A DNA stretch of 64,000 nucleotides from Molossus alvarezi (taxonomy: Eukaryota > Chordata > Mammalia > Chiroptera > Molossidae). Below are positions 10,061 to 20,229 of the stretch, piece after piece. The translations under genes were made by a program, and so were the position numbers. The stretch spans positions 1 to 64,000 of the forward strand of contig JBAWUJ010000090.1 of NCBI GenBank assembly GCA_037176705.1. Direction: 5' to 3'. Below the pieces are notes generated by a model. That model made no database searches. It saw only the letters and a program-made list of their open reading frames with translations, and was not told the origin of the DNA. Position 1 is the first letter of the stretch. Every line of letters starts with the position of its first letter.

Positions 10061-11380
10061 CTTTAAAATGACCAGGGTACAAGACTGTAAATCAGAAATC
10101 AGTCTTTTCTTTCTTTGTCATTCCAGACAATATCCGCAGAGTAAGAAACTAAAAGTTAAGGCATGCTATATTGCCTCTCTATCTCCATAGATCTACTTCT
10201 CAGCCACACCTCTGGAAACTGTCAACTTCTGACTCAATAGCACCTCATTAGTCAGTCTATTAAAATAAAGCATTTTTTCTGGTCAATCACCCCAAGGATA
10301 CAATCACATGTTGAGCTTATTCATGTCTCTTTCCATGATACTCAGGAGTCACTGTGGAGTTGAAGAGTGCGGATCCTGAGGTACCAGAGAAAAAAGTGTG
10401 CAGTGGGATCCCTGGAGAGTCACAGCGGGTATTGAAAGTGGGAGCCATGGAGGAGAGAGAGTGCAGTGAGTTTCATGAGATCTGAGTAGTATGAACTAGC
10501 AATATCGACATGGGAAACTCGAGAGATCATAGAGTTTTGTGTGCAATGAAATCTCTGGGGTTTCAAGGTTAATTGTGTTGGGAGCCATCGGTTATCAAAG
10601 TGGATTTTTGCCATTGGATATGCTAATATGTGACAGTGTAAGGTGGGCAGGAATGTGGATTTTGGACACTGAGCCATTGTATGTCACAGTAGATTGGGGT
10701 CAGGAGAAAGCTCATGGTGATAAGTTGCACTGTGGACGGCGGGAGCCCAGAGATTCATTGGGGACAGTGTGCAGTAAAATTGCTATGTTGTCCAAGTGGA
10801 AGGTGGGCTGGGGAACCTTGGGGTGCCATGCTGAAAAGGAGAGAGTGAAAGCCATGCGGTGTCACAGTGGAATATGGGCAGTGGAGCCAGAGTGTGTCAC
10901 AGGGGAAGCAGGTAATGTGAGCCATGGGTTCTCGGTATAGCGTGGGCCTTGGAGATCCTGGGGCATCAAAAGATTGTATCTACTTTTGCTACATAACAGA
11001 CACAGCTATCAGAGGGACTGGTTATTGCCAGACAGGTAATTGAAAAGCATTCAAGGAATCTCCCCAAAGCCATGCACATGCCACACGCAGGCACACACAA
11101 TGATGCTTTTGATTTATGTTTCCACATTATGCCAGCTGTCTATGTGTTTGTGTCTGAATGTCTTGCCATGAGGACTCTTTTCAATTGTTTCCTGGCAGGA
11201 AAACAAGGTTGGTTGAAAACACATTTTTCCTTCAAAATTCTTATGTGCTCTAATAACATTTCAAACAAACTGGATGGTACTGCATATCCATCTCAAATAT
11301 GGAATGTCCCCTGAACACAACACTCAGAATAACCTCTACTCTGAGCACACAAAAAAAGTATTTAATAATTCAAGCCCTAG
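10060..11380. other. Unassigned sequence with degenerate minisatellite (10350-10980)
   Basis: From about 10350 to 10980, cores such as GTGTCACAGTGG and GCAGTGGAGCCA recur with spacing of roughly 45-60 bp, interrupted and mutated. Its motifs match, in inverse orientation, those at 7.2-7.57 kb. The open frames here are by-products of the repeat. Outside the repeat (10060-10350 and 10980-11380) I see no gene. Confidence 0.5.
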
Positions 11381-11605
11381 ACAATTAGCTGTGAGGTTAG
11401 AGTGTGCACCTCAAATCAAAGAGTCATGAGTTTGAATCCAGTGTACGGTAGGTAACTCAGTAGAGATTCTGGGAAGTCCTGTGGGAGGCAATCAATTTAT
11501 GTGACCCACACACATTGATTTCTCTCTCTGTCTCTCTCTATATTTCTTCCACTTTGTCTGAAGATAAATAAAAAATATCCTTTGTGAGGATTTAAGAATA
11601 ATAAT
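11380..11605 (+). mobile_element. Degenerate VES-like SINE
   Basis: Head TTAGCTGTGAGGTTAGAGTG, B-box-like GAGTTTGAATCC, middle CACACACATTGATTTCTC, short CT run, and tail CTTTGTCTGAAGATAAATAAAAAATATCC. An ATAATAATC/ATC microsatellite follows at 11596-11633. It lies just 3' of the TSPY-like gene. Confidence 0.6.
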
Positions 11606-12002
11606 AATAATCATCATCATCATCGTCGTCGTCATGATTTTGGTGCCATAAAGGAAAAGGGTGTCAAAACTGCAAATGGGCTCTCTGAAATTTCCTGAGT
11701 CTTATTTTTAACATGTTCCATTATAACCACATTATAATAGACAGTGTTTTCAGTGGGCCCTACAGCAATGAAAAACTGAAAAAAAATGAAAACACCTGTC
11801 ATGATTAGGAGAAGTAACTGGGTCAGAGCAGAGTACAGATTTCTATAAATAGACACCAGGTATTAGTAGAAGGGTGGTAAAAACAGCATGAGGCAAGAGT
11901 CTACTTCTGGAGGGTAACGTGGCCTGGGGGACAAGGGTTTTGTGGCCTGGAATGAGAGTCTGAGTAGCAAGATAATGACTGAGCTGTTATTTTGAGAGAT
12001 AT

Positions 12003-12113
12003 CTAACATGCCCAAACCCTCATCTTTCTAATGCTTCCACAAAAGTATCTGAATGTCAATGCAGTTCTGCAGACTTCCTGTATCATGGTGATACCCTGAT
12101 GACCTGAGGACAT
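12003..12113 (-). other. TSPY: Candidate TSPY-like exon 6
   Basis: Proposed from acceptor TCCTCAG|GTCATC and an open frame in phase with exon 5, ending at TAG 12003-12005. The last exon is variable in this family and an earlier acceptor (after ATGCCCAG) is possible but would leave an intron of only about 45 nt. Confidence 0.5.
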
Positions 12114-12211
12114 AAGCTCTATTTCAACCAGCCTAAATGTGTCCCTTTGGGAAAGAAATATCCCACATACTGGGCATGGTAATGTTGAGAGACCAGTTGG
12201 GATCTCCTCAC

Positions 12212-12296
12212 CTGTCCTGCTCCTTCTTCCCTTTCTTGGTGCCCTCGTCCTAACATAGTACTTCAGGGGATTGCTCCACAGGTCCTTTAGAATGAT
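12212..12296 (-). other. TSPY: TSPY-like exon 5
   Basis: 85 nt, acceptor CTACCAG|ATCATT and donor GGACAG|GTGAGG. Encodes IILKDLWSNPLKYYVR and a basic stretch. Same length and borders as the duplicate at 8703-8787. Confidence 0.92.
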
Positions 12297-12402
12297 CTGG
12301 TAGAAAGAACACAGCTGGTCAGAATAAGGCTGGACTTTGAATATGACTCAAGCAGCTAAAGAACACAGAAGTTCTACTGTGGTACTGTGGGTGAGGCCCC
12401 AC

Positions 12403-12548
12403 CTCCGCAATCCTATTGGATCCTGACACATTGTGGTTGAAGAACCAGTTGAAGAAGTTCAGGCTGCTGTTTTGGTGCCAGTAGCTGTAGACCTCTCTTT
12501 CATAATGCTGAGAACCCTGAATGGGAGTGCAGTGGGACACCCTGTATC
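12403..12548 (-). other. TSPY: TSPY-like exon 4
   Basis: 146 nt, acceptor TTCTGCAG|GATACAGG and donor GCGGAG|GTGGGG. Encodes [10 protein letters not shown] and [20 protein letters not shown], the most conserved part of TSPY/SET proteins. Open, ends on a codon border. Confidence 0.94.
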
Positions 12549-12633
12549 CTGCAGAATGACATGTATGTGTAAAGAGATGCACAAACTTTCAACCCACCCC
12601 CTGCTGCCTTCCAAGCAGGCACCCTCTGCTTAC

Positions 12634-12745
12634 CTTGGAGGGTAATGAGATACTCCTTCACAATCACATTATTGAAGAAATAAGGGTTCTTATGAAAGAA
12701 TAGCAATATCTTGCAGCAATCACTGGTGTGAGGGACTTCCTTCAC
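12634..12745 (-). other. TSPY: TSPY-like exon 3
   Basis: 112 nt, acceptor CCTACAG|GTGAAG and donor CCAAG|GTAAGC, the strongest donor in the gene. Encodes the KILLFFHKNPYFFNNVIVKE core strand-helix of the NAP fold. Open, ends in phase 1. Confidence 0.93.
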
Positions 12746-12871
12746 CTGTAGGTAAAATTGTATCAGTAGGGTGAAATTTGTCTTGGGGACACATGGCTTC
12801 TCTATTTGGCAAGGATAGGGTCAATTTTCCGCTCTGTCTCCCCTCCCCTGTTTCTGTCACTCCAGGCTGAC

Positions 12872-12949
12872 CTTCAAATTGATTATATGGCTGAGCATCT
12901 TTTCATCTTGCTCACAGATCATGGCTGACAGTTCCAGGTGGGTGACAAT
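12872..12949 (-). other. TSPY: TSPY-like exon 2
   Basis: 78 nt, 26 codons, acceptor AAAGCAG|ATT and donor AAG|GTCAGC. Encodes ELSAMICEQDEKMLSHIINL, matching the conserved 'LSA-I..-DED-MLSY' block of the family. The family NHPQ is THLE here. Open in phase. Confidence 0.88.
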
Positions 12950-13529
12950 CTGCTTTGGGTCAAGGAGCTGCATACTGCATTCTGCATGTGAAATAGCTAG
13001 AACTTGGGTCAGAACTAGGGAATGGCCTTGCTTTCCCAAAATTCTCTATGCCTCAGACTCCTTCTTCCACACAAGGCCAAAAGGAAAACATTGAATTTTG
13101 ATGCCTGCAAAGATTGACTCCAACGCAGGCCAAATGTCTTGCCTAAAACACCGGATCTCCACCTGATCCTGTGTGCTGCTGGCTGGACAGAATACAGTAC
13201 ATGTCCTGCTGCCCACCCTGCTTTCCTGACTCTGACTCAGGAGTTGTACATTCACATTTTTCCACTACAGCAGTACTTTTAGTAGGAACTGGGCAACATA
13301 TAGATATATATGTTGTTTTCATGAGTTTGATCTGGAACCAAGATTTTACACTATGTTTCTGGGGGCCAAAGTAAATGAGGGACATCTCCAAGGTTTGCGC
13401 CAAACTGTAGTCACTAAACCATGTCTCTCTGCAATGTGTCTCTTTTGCTTCTGAACTCTCCTCGCTGATCCCCTTATCCTGCAATCACAAAGCCGCATTG
13501 TGGACACCCCATTACAGCCTAAAGGATAC

Positions 13530-14386
13530 AGGTTTGGCCCCAAATCCAGGGATTTGCTCAATATGGGTGCTTCTCAGTTCTAAGTATGTCCTGTGCCTCT
13601 GCCATATCTTCCACTTGAGCCCACAAAAGGCCTTGCTGGTTTGCTCATTCACAGGCTCCATCTCTGACTAAAGGGCCTGGAGCCCCTCCAGCCTGGACCA
13701 GGTGCACTGCCCACCCTGCCCAGACTCGGCCTATGCCCACCCCTCAGACTTCTCTTCTTGTTGTTTTGCTTCATTTTCTGGTTCTGGTTGCCTCTCATCC
13801 CACATCTCCACAACCTTCCAGATGTCCTCTCCATCCATGACAATCTGCTTCCCAGCAATTAATTCTCCCTGACAGGCTTCCTCCTCCTTCTCCTCTCCCT
13901 GCTCCTCACTTTCTGGACACAGCATGACTTCATCCTCCTTCTCCAGTTGCAACAGCTGTATAGGCACCGCATCCTCCTGCCTCCCCAGGTCCAGATCTAG
14001 AAAAACCTCCTCCGCTCCCCTCAGCATGCTCCAGCCTGAAGCCCTGCTGCTCCTGGTGAAAGTGATGCCCGGACAACAACCCCTCCTCCTCCTGCCAGGG
14101 CTCCTCACACTCAGGTCCCTGCTGATCCTCACCACCCTCCTCACAAAAACCTCCTCAGACAACACCTCTTCCTGCCTTCCCAGCTCCACGTCAAGACAAA
14201 CCTCCTCGCTGGTTGCCAATGCTGCTTTCCTGTCACCAGCTCCCCCTCCTGCATGTTGTTCTCCAGCTGAAGCCCGCAATGTCCCCTCAGTACTGCCTCC
14301 ACCCTCAGCTCCTGGACCTCACCGCCTTCTTGCACAAACATGGATATGAAAGGACCCTGGTCTGTCCCACTTGGACCCTCCTCCAT
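13530..14386 (-). other. TSPY: TSPY-like exon 1 (disabled)
   Basis: The 3' border is CCT|GTATCC at 13530. A first ATG is read at 14386, but that frame (through 14141) differs from the frame used at 13731-14279, implying a frameshift. The acidic N-terminal part holds an internal repeat: EEVCLDVELGRQEEVL and EEVFLDLDLGRQEDAV. Two TAG stops follow at 13731-13733 and 13668-13670. The last 44 codons (13661-13530) are open and align with the family's PVNEQ to PGFW region. The 5' limit is uncertain. Confidence 0.75.
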
Positions 14387-15340
14387 GGTGCTAATGCTCC
14401 CTAGTGTCTTCACTGTTCAGGAGGGTCTCAGTCACCTCAGGGCCTCCTACAGGGACTAAAAGACCTAGGGGCCTGAGGGGCCCACTGACACCAAACACAG
14501 CCTGACTGGCGATAGGTCCTGTCAGAAGCCTGGTGGTGCCCGAAAGTACGTGCTTCGAGCAGGGCGACTGCACAGCCCACGAAGTCCACTGCCTAAGCTG
14601 AAGCCTGTTTGGATACGGAACTTCCTGTATGCGCCACTACCTATGGTGTATGCAAATGACATTGTGTCTAAGTCACATGAATTGGCTGTCCTGCTGGCCA
14701 TGCCCCGAGGCCTGTCCCACCCAACAGGCTCTGCAAGTCTCTTCCAATTAGAGCTCCCCAGTGGGCATCACCCCACACAGCCCCACCCTGAGGGGAGGCT
14801 GCCTCCTTCTCACCAGGAGCCCAGATTCACTGGGGAAGGCTGTCCTCCCTCCACACAGCTGGCCTTCCTGTGACGCCTGCTGTTCACGCTGCATCTAACT
14901 GACGTTTCCCAGTCCAGTAGTTTCCCACCTCACTCTGTCCCTGGTCCTCAGTGACCCCTGGGAAACAGACAGGGCGATTGTCCTGGACAGTATAGCCTCT
15001 CCTGGCACATCGGGTAGCTGAGGTCCAAGGTACAGGCAGGGGAAGGCTGTGTTGGGATGGCCCTGATCCTCCATCCTAGGAGAGTGCAAAGCTCAGGGAA
15101 CCCAGACAAGGAAAAGACTCCTGCTTCCTCTTTAGATTCCCTTGTTCGCTCTGCCTTTGTTTCTGTGCTCTTTGCGGTGTGTCCTTGTGCCCAGCGTCTC
15201 TCACCTACCCCCCTGCACTGGGGTCAGTCATAGCCAGAAAGTGTCTCCAGTGCAGAAAAGAGTTGACCTGTATGCTAATGCGCCCCAGTTCTTTTACTAT
15301 GTCACTGATATTTCCCAGGAGAAGGGTTGAGAGAGATTCA
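14387..15340. other. 5' flank of TSPY-like gene, GC-richer
   Basis: Moderately GC-rich sequence with scattered CpG just upstream of exon 1, plausible as promoter region. It contains an octamer ATGCAAAT at 14650-14657. No TATA box is evident. No other gene is recognised; the open frames here have no family features I know. Confidence 0.4.
14650..14657 (+). promoter_or_regulatory. Octamer motif ATGCAAAT in TSPY-like 5' flank
   Basis: An exact POU-factor octamer about 265 bp upstream of the first ATG of exon 1. A perfect eight-base match can occur by chance in a window of this size, so only its position makes it notable. Confidence 0.25.
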
Positions 15341-15399
15341 CCCTAGGAAGCAATAGAAATCTGATGTGAGAGTGAAACCTCTGTGCTCCAACTAGCTGA

Positions 15400-16200
15400 T
15401 CCACAAGACCAGGGACAGGACAGCTCCATTATGAAGACTTGCTCAGGAATGGAAACAGCTCTCCCTTCAGCCATGGGCATCCGTTCTGGTGATCAATAGA
15501 ATTCAAACGCTATGATCCCATCTATTGTTCGATCCTTTCTAAGGCATTTGAAGACAACCATGTCTCCTCCAAAGCTCGACTCTGCAAAATGCCGGGTTCC
15601 ATGACCACTTTGAGAGCAGCACTGAGAGAGCTCTCTCTGGCTTGCTACCATGGCAGCACCAGCTCAGGGTACTCTGCAGTGTTTGAATTCAAACAGGTAC
15701 TTTCCAGCCACTGATACATCTGCAGGAATTTGGGGCTGTTCACACAGGAAATGGGACTGTGCCCCGAAATGTACTATTGAAACTATTAGGCTTTTTTGTC
15801 CCTGCTCTGGGTGCTAATGTTGGGGGCCCCCGCACTATTATCATCCCAGCTGACCATAAGCAAAAATACAGCTAAGGTTTATTTTTGCTCTGAATCCTGA
15901 CAATTCTGGATTCTTTCTAAGGGCTATGCTTGTTTCAACAGCAGCAATGTAAGAGTGTGTAAACTTGTATGAAGAAAGTCATGGCAGGCTCCCAAGGTGA
16001 AATGCGATGAGTTCTGTTCCAGTTCAGGTGTCCTGTGCTACTCTTTCAACACTGCTTGAAAAAAATATATATATTTTTCTGTTTTTGCCTTCCCTCTAGG
16101 TGATTGGTTTCCTTTGGCTCACAGTGGATGAGACTATGACAAATTGTCCCATTTGTATGACTGACTGATGCAGGTGTTGTAGAGTGGCCCTGGCACATAC
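15400..16200. repeat. Low-copy repeat B, first copy (upstream of TSPY-like gene)
   Basis: Blocks shared in order with 17.86-18.56 kb: TCTCCTCCAAAGCT/TCTCCTCTAAAGCT, GAGCAGCACTGAGAGAG/GAGGGGCAGTGAGAGAC, GCCACTGATACATCTGCAGG/GCAGCTGATACTTTTGCAGG, GGGCTATGCTTGTTTCA/AGAGCTGTGCTTATTTTCA, GAAAGTCATGGCAGGCTCC/GAAAGGCATGGGAGACTCC. No coding signal. Confidence 0.65.
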
Positions 16201-17560
16201 ACCCAGGGCTTATGACATTCCTGGTGTGGGGAAAAACACCTGTAACCACCTCAGGTACTACAGTCAGGGTCTCCTATCCATCACTGTACACAGTGACAGT
16301 TTTGTGACCATTGTACAAGATCTATCACCAGAAGTCACTCAGTACATTTCTCCAACTCCCAGGCATTACCCTAAAGCACTGAATAAAAATTAAGGCATCT
16401 GGACCCTTGTCTCCAATTGCATAGCCTTGCTTCTCTGCCCCAATGTGGAAATTCCAGAAGTTGATCCTTCATCGGCCTATTGTGAGGTCACCTACTACAC
16501 ACTACTGCATTTCCCTTGATAGAAACAACACAAAGAAGAAAACAGGTTTCATGTGTTTTATTATTATTTTTTAGGTCAATCTCAAGGTGGATGGCATTTC
16601 CACTATAAAACTTCCACAGGCTATCCCCTCCACTTCCTTTCAACCTGAGTGGGAGGCCATCCAGAATCCCTCAGCATGGCTGGCACAGGGGCACAGTTTA
16701 TGCATGTCTTGTCCTAGCTAGCCATATTGCAAGTTCTCTCCTGTGCTCTTCCGAATTTGGAGTGTTCCTTGGTACGCACACACACGTGCACATAAATGAA
16801 CACTGACTCACGGTGTCCTGAGGAAGGAAGTGCCCCTTCCGAGTCACATTTCCCCTTCCTTCCCCAGTAACTCTTATTGGCCTCCACAACCCGGTCACAC
16901 TATCACCATTGTGAGCTTGGCAGAGGCACACTAATGGGGGATATAAAATCAGGAAGGAGCCTGAATTGGAAGTCCGGACAATGGATAGGGCACCGGAAAG
17001 TAGGACCTTGTTCAGATTTGTGGGTAGACCAAGGAAGTGCCAAAAGGACAAGAAATACTAATGCAGAAATTTGGTGAATCAACCGGTTCCTTCCCTAGGG
17101 GCCCACAAAAGTTTAGGTGCTCAGAGCACCTGAACCTTCTTGTACTCTGTGGGCACTAAGGTCTCCCGGTTGCCTTTATTCACCGACCTTCCCTCTCGCT
17201 ATTACCCTGGGTACCTTCATTTGACTTGAGACTTTTTTCTACAATTATTTTTGATAGGACAATCACAGGTAAAATAACTCACCACAAACTAAGCAGTGGG
17301 GCGGTCTCACATATAAGGTATTGAAGATCAAGCGGACGCAATGGAAAGTCCTATGGCTGGGGCACTGTAGCCTGTGGTCTGGCTGACCTGAATGCCCCCA
17401 GAAAGGCTCACTCCGTGTGTTCCAAGTTAGCTCACCTTCTGTCTTTCTCCCCTTTCTCTCCTAGCTGTCCTTCCTTCTCTCTGTGTCTCCCTCCTCTCCC
17501 TGCCTGGATTTCACATTGACCACTGTAGCTATGTGCAGTTTAAACAAAATAAGTATTAAT
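16200..17560. other. Unassigned sequence
   Basis: No gene, SINE or L1 is recognised. There is a short AT-rich tract near 16560-16575 and an (AC)-containing stretch near 16775-16790. It separates the two copies of repeat B and is part of the neighbourhood upstream of the TSPY-like gene. Confidence 0.4.
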
Positions 17561-17750
17561 TTATATTTCATAAAGATTTGCATGAATTTTTTAGAGAGAC
17601 AGGAAGAGAAGGAGAGACAGAAACATGGATGTGAGAAACATTCATCATCTACCTCTGGCATAGCCCCTAGTGGGGACCGAGCCAGCAACCCAGGCATGTG
17701 ACCAGGAACCATGTTCCATCCTCTCATCCACACTGGCCAGACAGAGATAT
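17560..17750 (-). mobile_element. Old antisense tRNA-derived SINE
   Basis: Reads TTTTTTAGAGAGACAGGAAG, then GAAACATGGATGTGAG, then GGGGACCGAGCCAGCAACCC (antisense B box region), then an ACTGGCCAGAC end. This is the layout of a bat tRNA SINE read backwards, but diverged from the young VES consensus. Confidence 0.65.
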
Positions 17751-17859
17751 ACACTTTCCAAAAGAGATCCAAAGTATATTACAGATTTTGTCCTTCAGCA
17801 TCCAATACCACATCGATGACCAACAGAATCTGGATCTTTGTGGTGCTTTCTTGGTGGGT

Positions 17860-18560
17860 CACTGAGAAACCTATATCTCCTCTAAAGCTGTGACAATGCA
17901 CAAGACTAACTATAGATGGCTCTATTGAGAGGGGCAGTGAGAGACACCCTCTCTGCCTTGGGGGACACAATAAAGCCCCATGGTGTGGTCAGCCAGGCAG
18001 AATATGTTTCAATATGTCCCAGTTGGCAGCTGATACTTTTGCAGGCATTCGTTGAAGCCAATAAAGAGAATGACATTGTGCTCAAAACATGAGATTGGCT
18101 AAAGTTGGAACGAAATACTATCCAAATTGCAAATGCAATGCTTGCCCACCCGCCCCTCACATGCTGCCCAGCTGACCCCAGGCAGAGGACAAGCTATGTC
18201 TTCCTTTGCATGATACATTCCTACCTTCTTCCCAAAGAGCTGTGCTTATTTTCAGCAGGAAAATGGGTGTAGGCAAACTGGCACAAAGAAAGGCATGGGA
18301 GACTCCTGATCTTGAGCAAAAAGTAAGAATTGCTTCTGTGCAGTCTCCTCTGGGGAAGACTTTTCACCATTGCTTAACAGGCAAATAAACTATGTTCTTT
18401 AGGGGTTTCCTCTACCCTTGAACCTCTCATGGGTGTTATGCAACTCACTGTGTCCAAGGCTTCACTGCTTTGACCCAGTTTAGCTTTTGTCCCTTTTGCA
18501 TGACTTATGGATGCAGGCTGCTGCACTGCATGCCTGCCGACATTCACTCAGGACTGCACA
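17860..18560. repeat. Low-copy repeat B, second copy
   Basis: Paralogue of 15.4-16.2 kb, offset by roughly 2.3-2.4 kb in the same orientation; shared landmarks are listed at the first copy. More diverged than the S1/S2 pair, so an older duplication. Confidence 0.65.
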
Positions 18561-18835
18561 CCCAACTTTTTGTGTAAGAACACCCCTCTGAAGAAGAAGT
18601 AGTCCTGCACACTTCCTTGCTAGCCGGCCACAGAGATGAAGGGTGACTCTGCGTATTAAGTTTTCTTCTTGACACGACCCTGCCTGAGTCTTTGGCAATC
18701 ATGTCAATCTGAAAAGGACATCTCTCCTCTGTCATGTTCATGGCAGATGCATGATAATGTGAACAAAAGAGTGACTAACCAAACCATACACCACAACAGC
18801 CTGGGAGGCACAGCCATCTTAATTCATACCCATGC
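18560..18835. other. Unassigned sequence
   Basis: Short open frames on the minus strand (18480-18741) have no recognisable family and no splice or codon support. No repeat is identified. Confidence 0.35.
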
Positions 18836-18955
18836 ACAGTGACTTGCAAGCCTGCACTTCTAGGGTCTGCTTGATGCCTTCCTCAACTAGTTCCCAAGTG
18901 GCATCTAGAACACAATGAGGCAATCAATATATGCTGAATGGATGAAGGCACAACA
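18835..18955. mobile_element. Possible MIR/L2 relic
   Basis: Ends in GCAATCAATATATGCTGAATGGATGAA, which resembles the terminal 'GCTCAATAAATGTTTGTTGAATGAATGAA'-type block common to old MIR and L2 3' ends. Only this short block supports the call. Confidence 0.35.
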
Positions 18956-19074
18956 TGATGGCCTTTGAGTTGCACCCAGAAGATCAGTGTGTCAGATACA
19001 GCAGGCGAATTTAGGTTCCCTAAAGATAATAATGTGCAATGATGTCTGCGATGGGCTCTGGTGCTTCAGTGAGT

Positions 19075-19600
19075 GTGAGATGGAGTTTGTTAGGATGCTG
19101 GTAGGGGAAGGGGTAATACCTGAGCTGGCAGCACTGGGCAGGCCTAACCTCTGGTTCAGGCCTGAGTGTGGGGAGGAACTGTTACATATCGCCAGAGGGA
19201 CAAAGAGCTGTGTGTGATAGGCTGCCCATCAGGAATGATGGCTCAGAGGGCCCAGGAAAATAGAAGGACCGGGACAGTGATTACACAGAACAACCACTAC
19301 TCTTGTCCCTCCAGTTGTCATGTGTGGGCTTTCCACTGGACACATCATGAAGGAAACCAAAAACTCAGCAGCCTAATAGTTCCTGCCATGATTCCAATAA
19401 ATGGTAGACAATCTATCTCCAAATCATGTGTAGAGACCCTGGTCCAGATGTGCAGAATTTCCCCTCCAGAGTAAATAAATACAAAGGACTATGAGCACTA
19501 GTTGTGTGGCTATAGAGACCAGATTGTACATGACAAAAAGATCAATGCTGACAGCATGTGGAAAAGGTCCTAAGATGCCCTGCCAGGCTGTTCTGTATGT
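19075..19600. repeat. Low-copy repeat A, second locus
   Basis: Paralogue of 8.84-9.26 and 9.57-9.78 kb in the same orientation, lacking the VES SINE and lacking the 95-bp duplicated edge seen there. It therefore shows the pre-insertion arrangement. Confidence 0.7.
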
Positions 19601-19734
19601 GAAGTCATATCATGTGCTGGGTTACTCCTCTCATTACCCCACTAGTGTAATCATTATAAAGACAGACTATCTTGTTTACTGGAGTTCAATGTCCCAGAGT
19701 CATGCTATCGCACAGGTAATTTCCTATGCTCCCG

Positions 19735-19880
19735 ACATGAGAGGGACACAACAAGTAGTTGCCTCCCATGTGACCCTGACCAGGACCAGGGACCAACTAC
19801 AACTGATGTATGTGCCCCAGGCCAGAATTGAACAATGACTGGTCCACGGGCCGACGCTCTATGTGCAGAACCAAACCACA
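19735..19880 (-). mobile_element. Old antisense VES-like SINE (partial)
   Basis: GAGAGGGACACAACAAGTAG, then GACCAGGACCAGGGAC, then GATGTATGTGCCCCAGG, then GGCCGACGCTCTATG: the antisense VES body and tRNA head, diverged and lacking the CT-rich end. Confidence 0.7.
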
Positions 19881-20229
19881 CAGTTACTGAATCAGAAACT
19901 CTTAATGTGGGAAATTATTTCCTTAAGATGTGCACTCAGGAAAAAGGTTTTGTTTTCCCCAGATTATATTTTTACACTTCAGGGTACCTGGTCACTTTCT
20001 TCAGGATTTATTATCTTTCATTGAGTTCAGGTATTTGTCACACTGCTTAGAAATACATGTTCTTTACAAAGCTTTTCTCTGATATCTCAATATCATAGAG
20101 GTACAATTTATACATGCCTCTTCCCCAAAACAACTTTGCTGTTTTAGACACTCCCCAGTAACAGAAAAATGGGATTTGAATTTTCTCCTTACATAGAAAA
20201 GTTCATACAGAAATCACTACTGTTTTTAC

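Larger units (their letters stand above)
12003..14386 (-). pseudogene. TSPY: TSPY-like gene, exon 1 disabled
   Basis: A six-exon gene of the TSPY family (testis NAP/SET proteins that bind histones and cyclin B and act in spermatogonial proliferation). Exons on the minus strand: 1, up to 13530; 2, 12872-12949; 3, 12634-12745; 4, 12403-12548; 5, 12212-12296; 6, about 12003-12113. Phases agree throughout. Diagnostic residues include EMEPVNEQ (exon 1), LSAMICEQDEKMLS (2), NPYFFNNVIVKEYLI (3), [14 protein letters not shown] (4) and KDLWSNPLKYY (5). Exon 1 has in-frame TAGs at 13731-13733 and 13668-13670, and its 5' part splits between two frames. The family PGFW is PGFG here. An ATG at 13661, after both stops, would still give about 220 codons covering the NAP region. 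The gene has introns, so it is not a TSPYL retrocopy. Y origin is inferred. Confidence 0.92.

Noticed and set aside
10539..10940. A 133-codon open frame on the plus strand
   Set aside because: It lies inside a degenerate minisatellite; composition follows the repeat and no family is recognisable.
13924..14349. A 141-codon plus-strand frame rich in Ser, Leu and Pro
   Set aside because: It is the antisense shadow of the acidic TSPY-like exon 1 (Glu/Asp codons read backwards).
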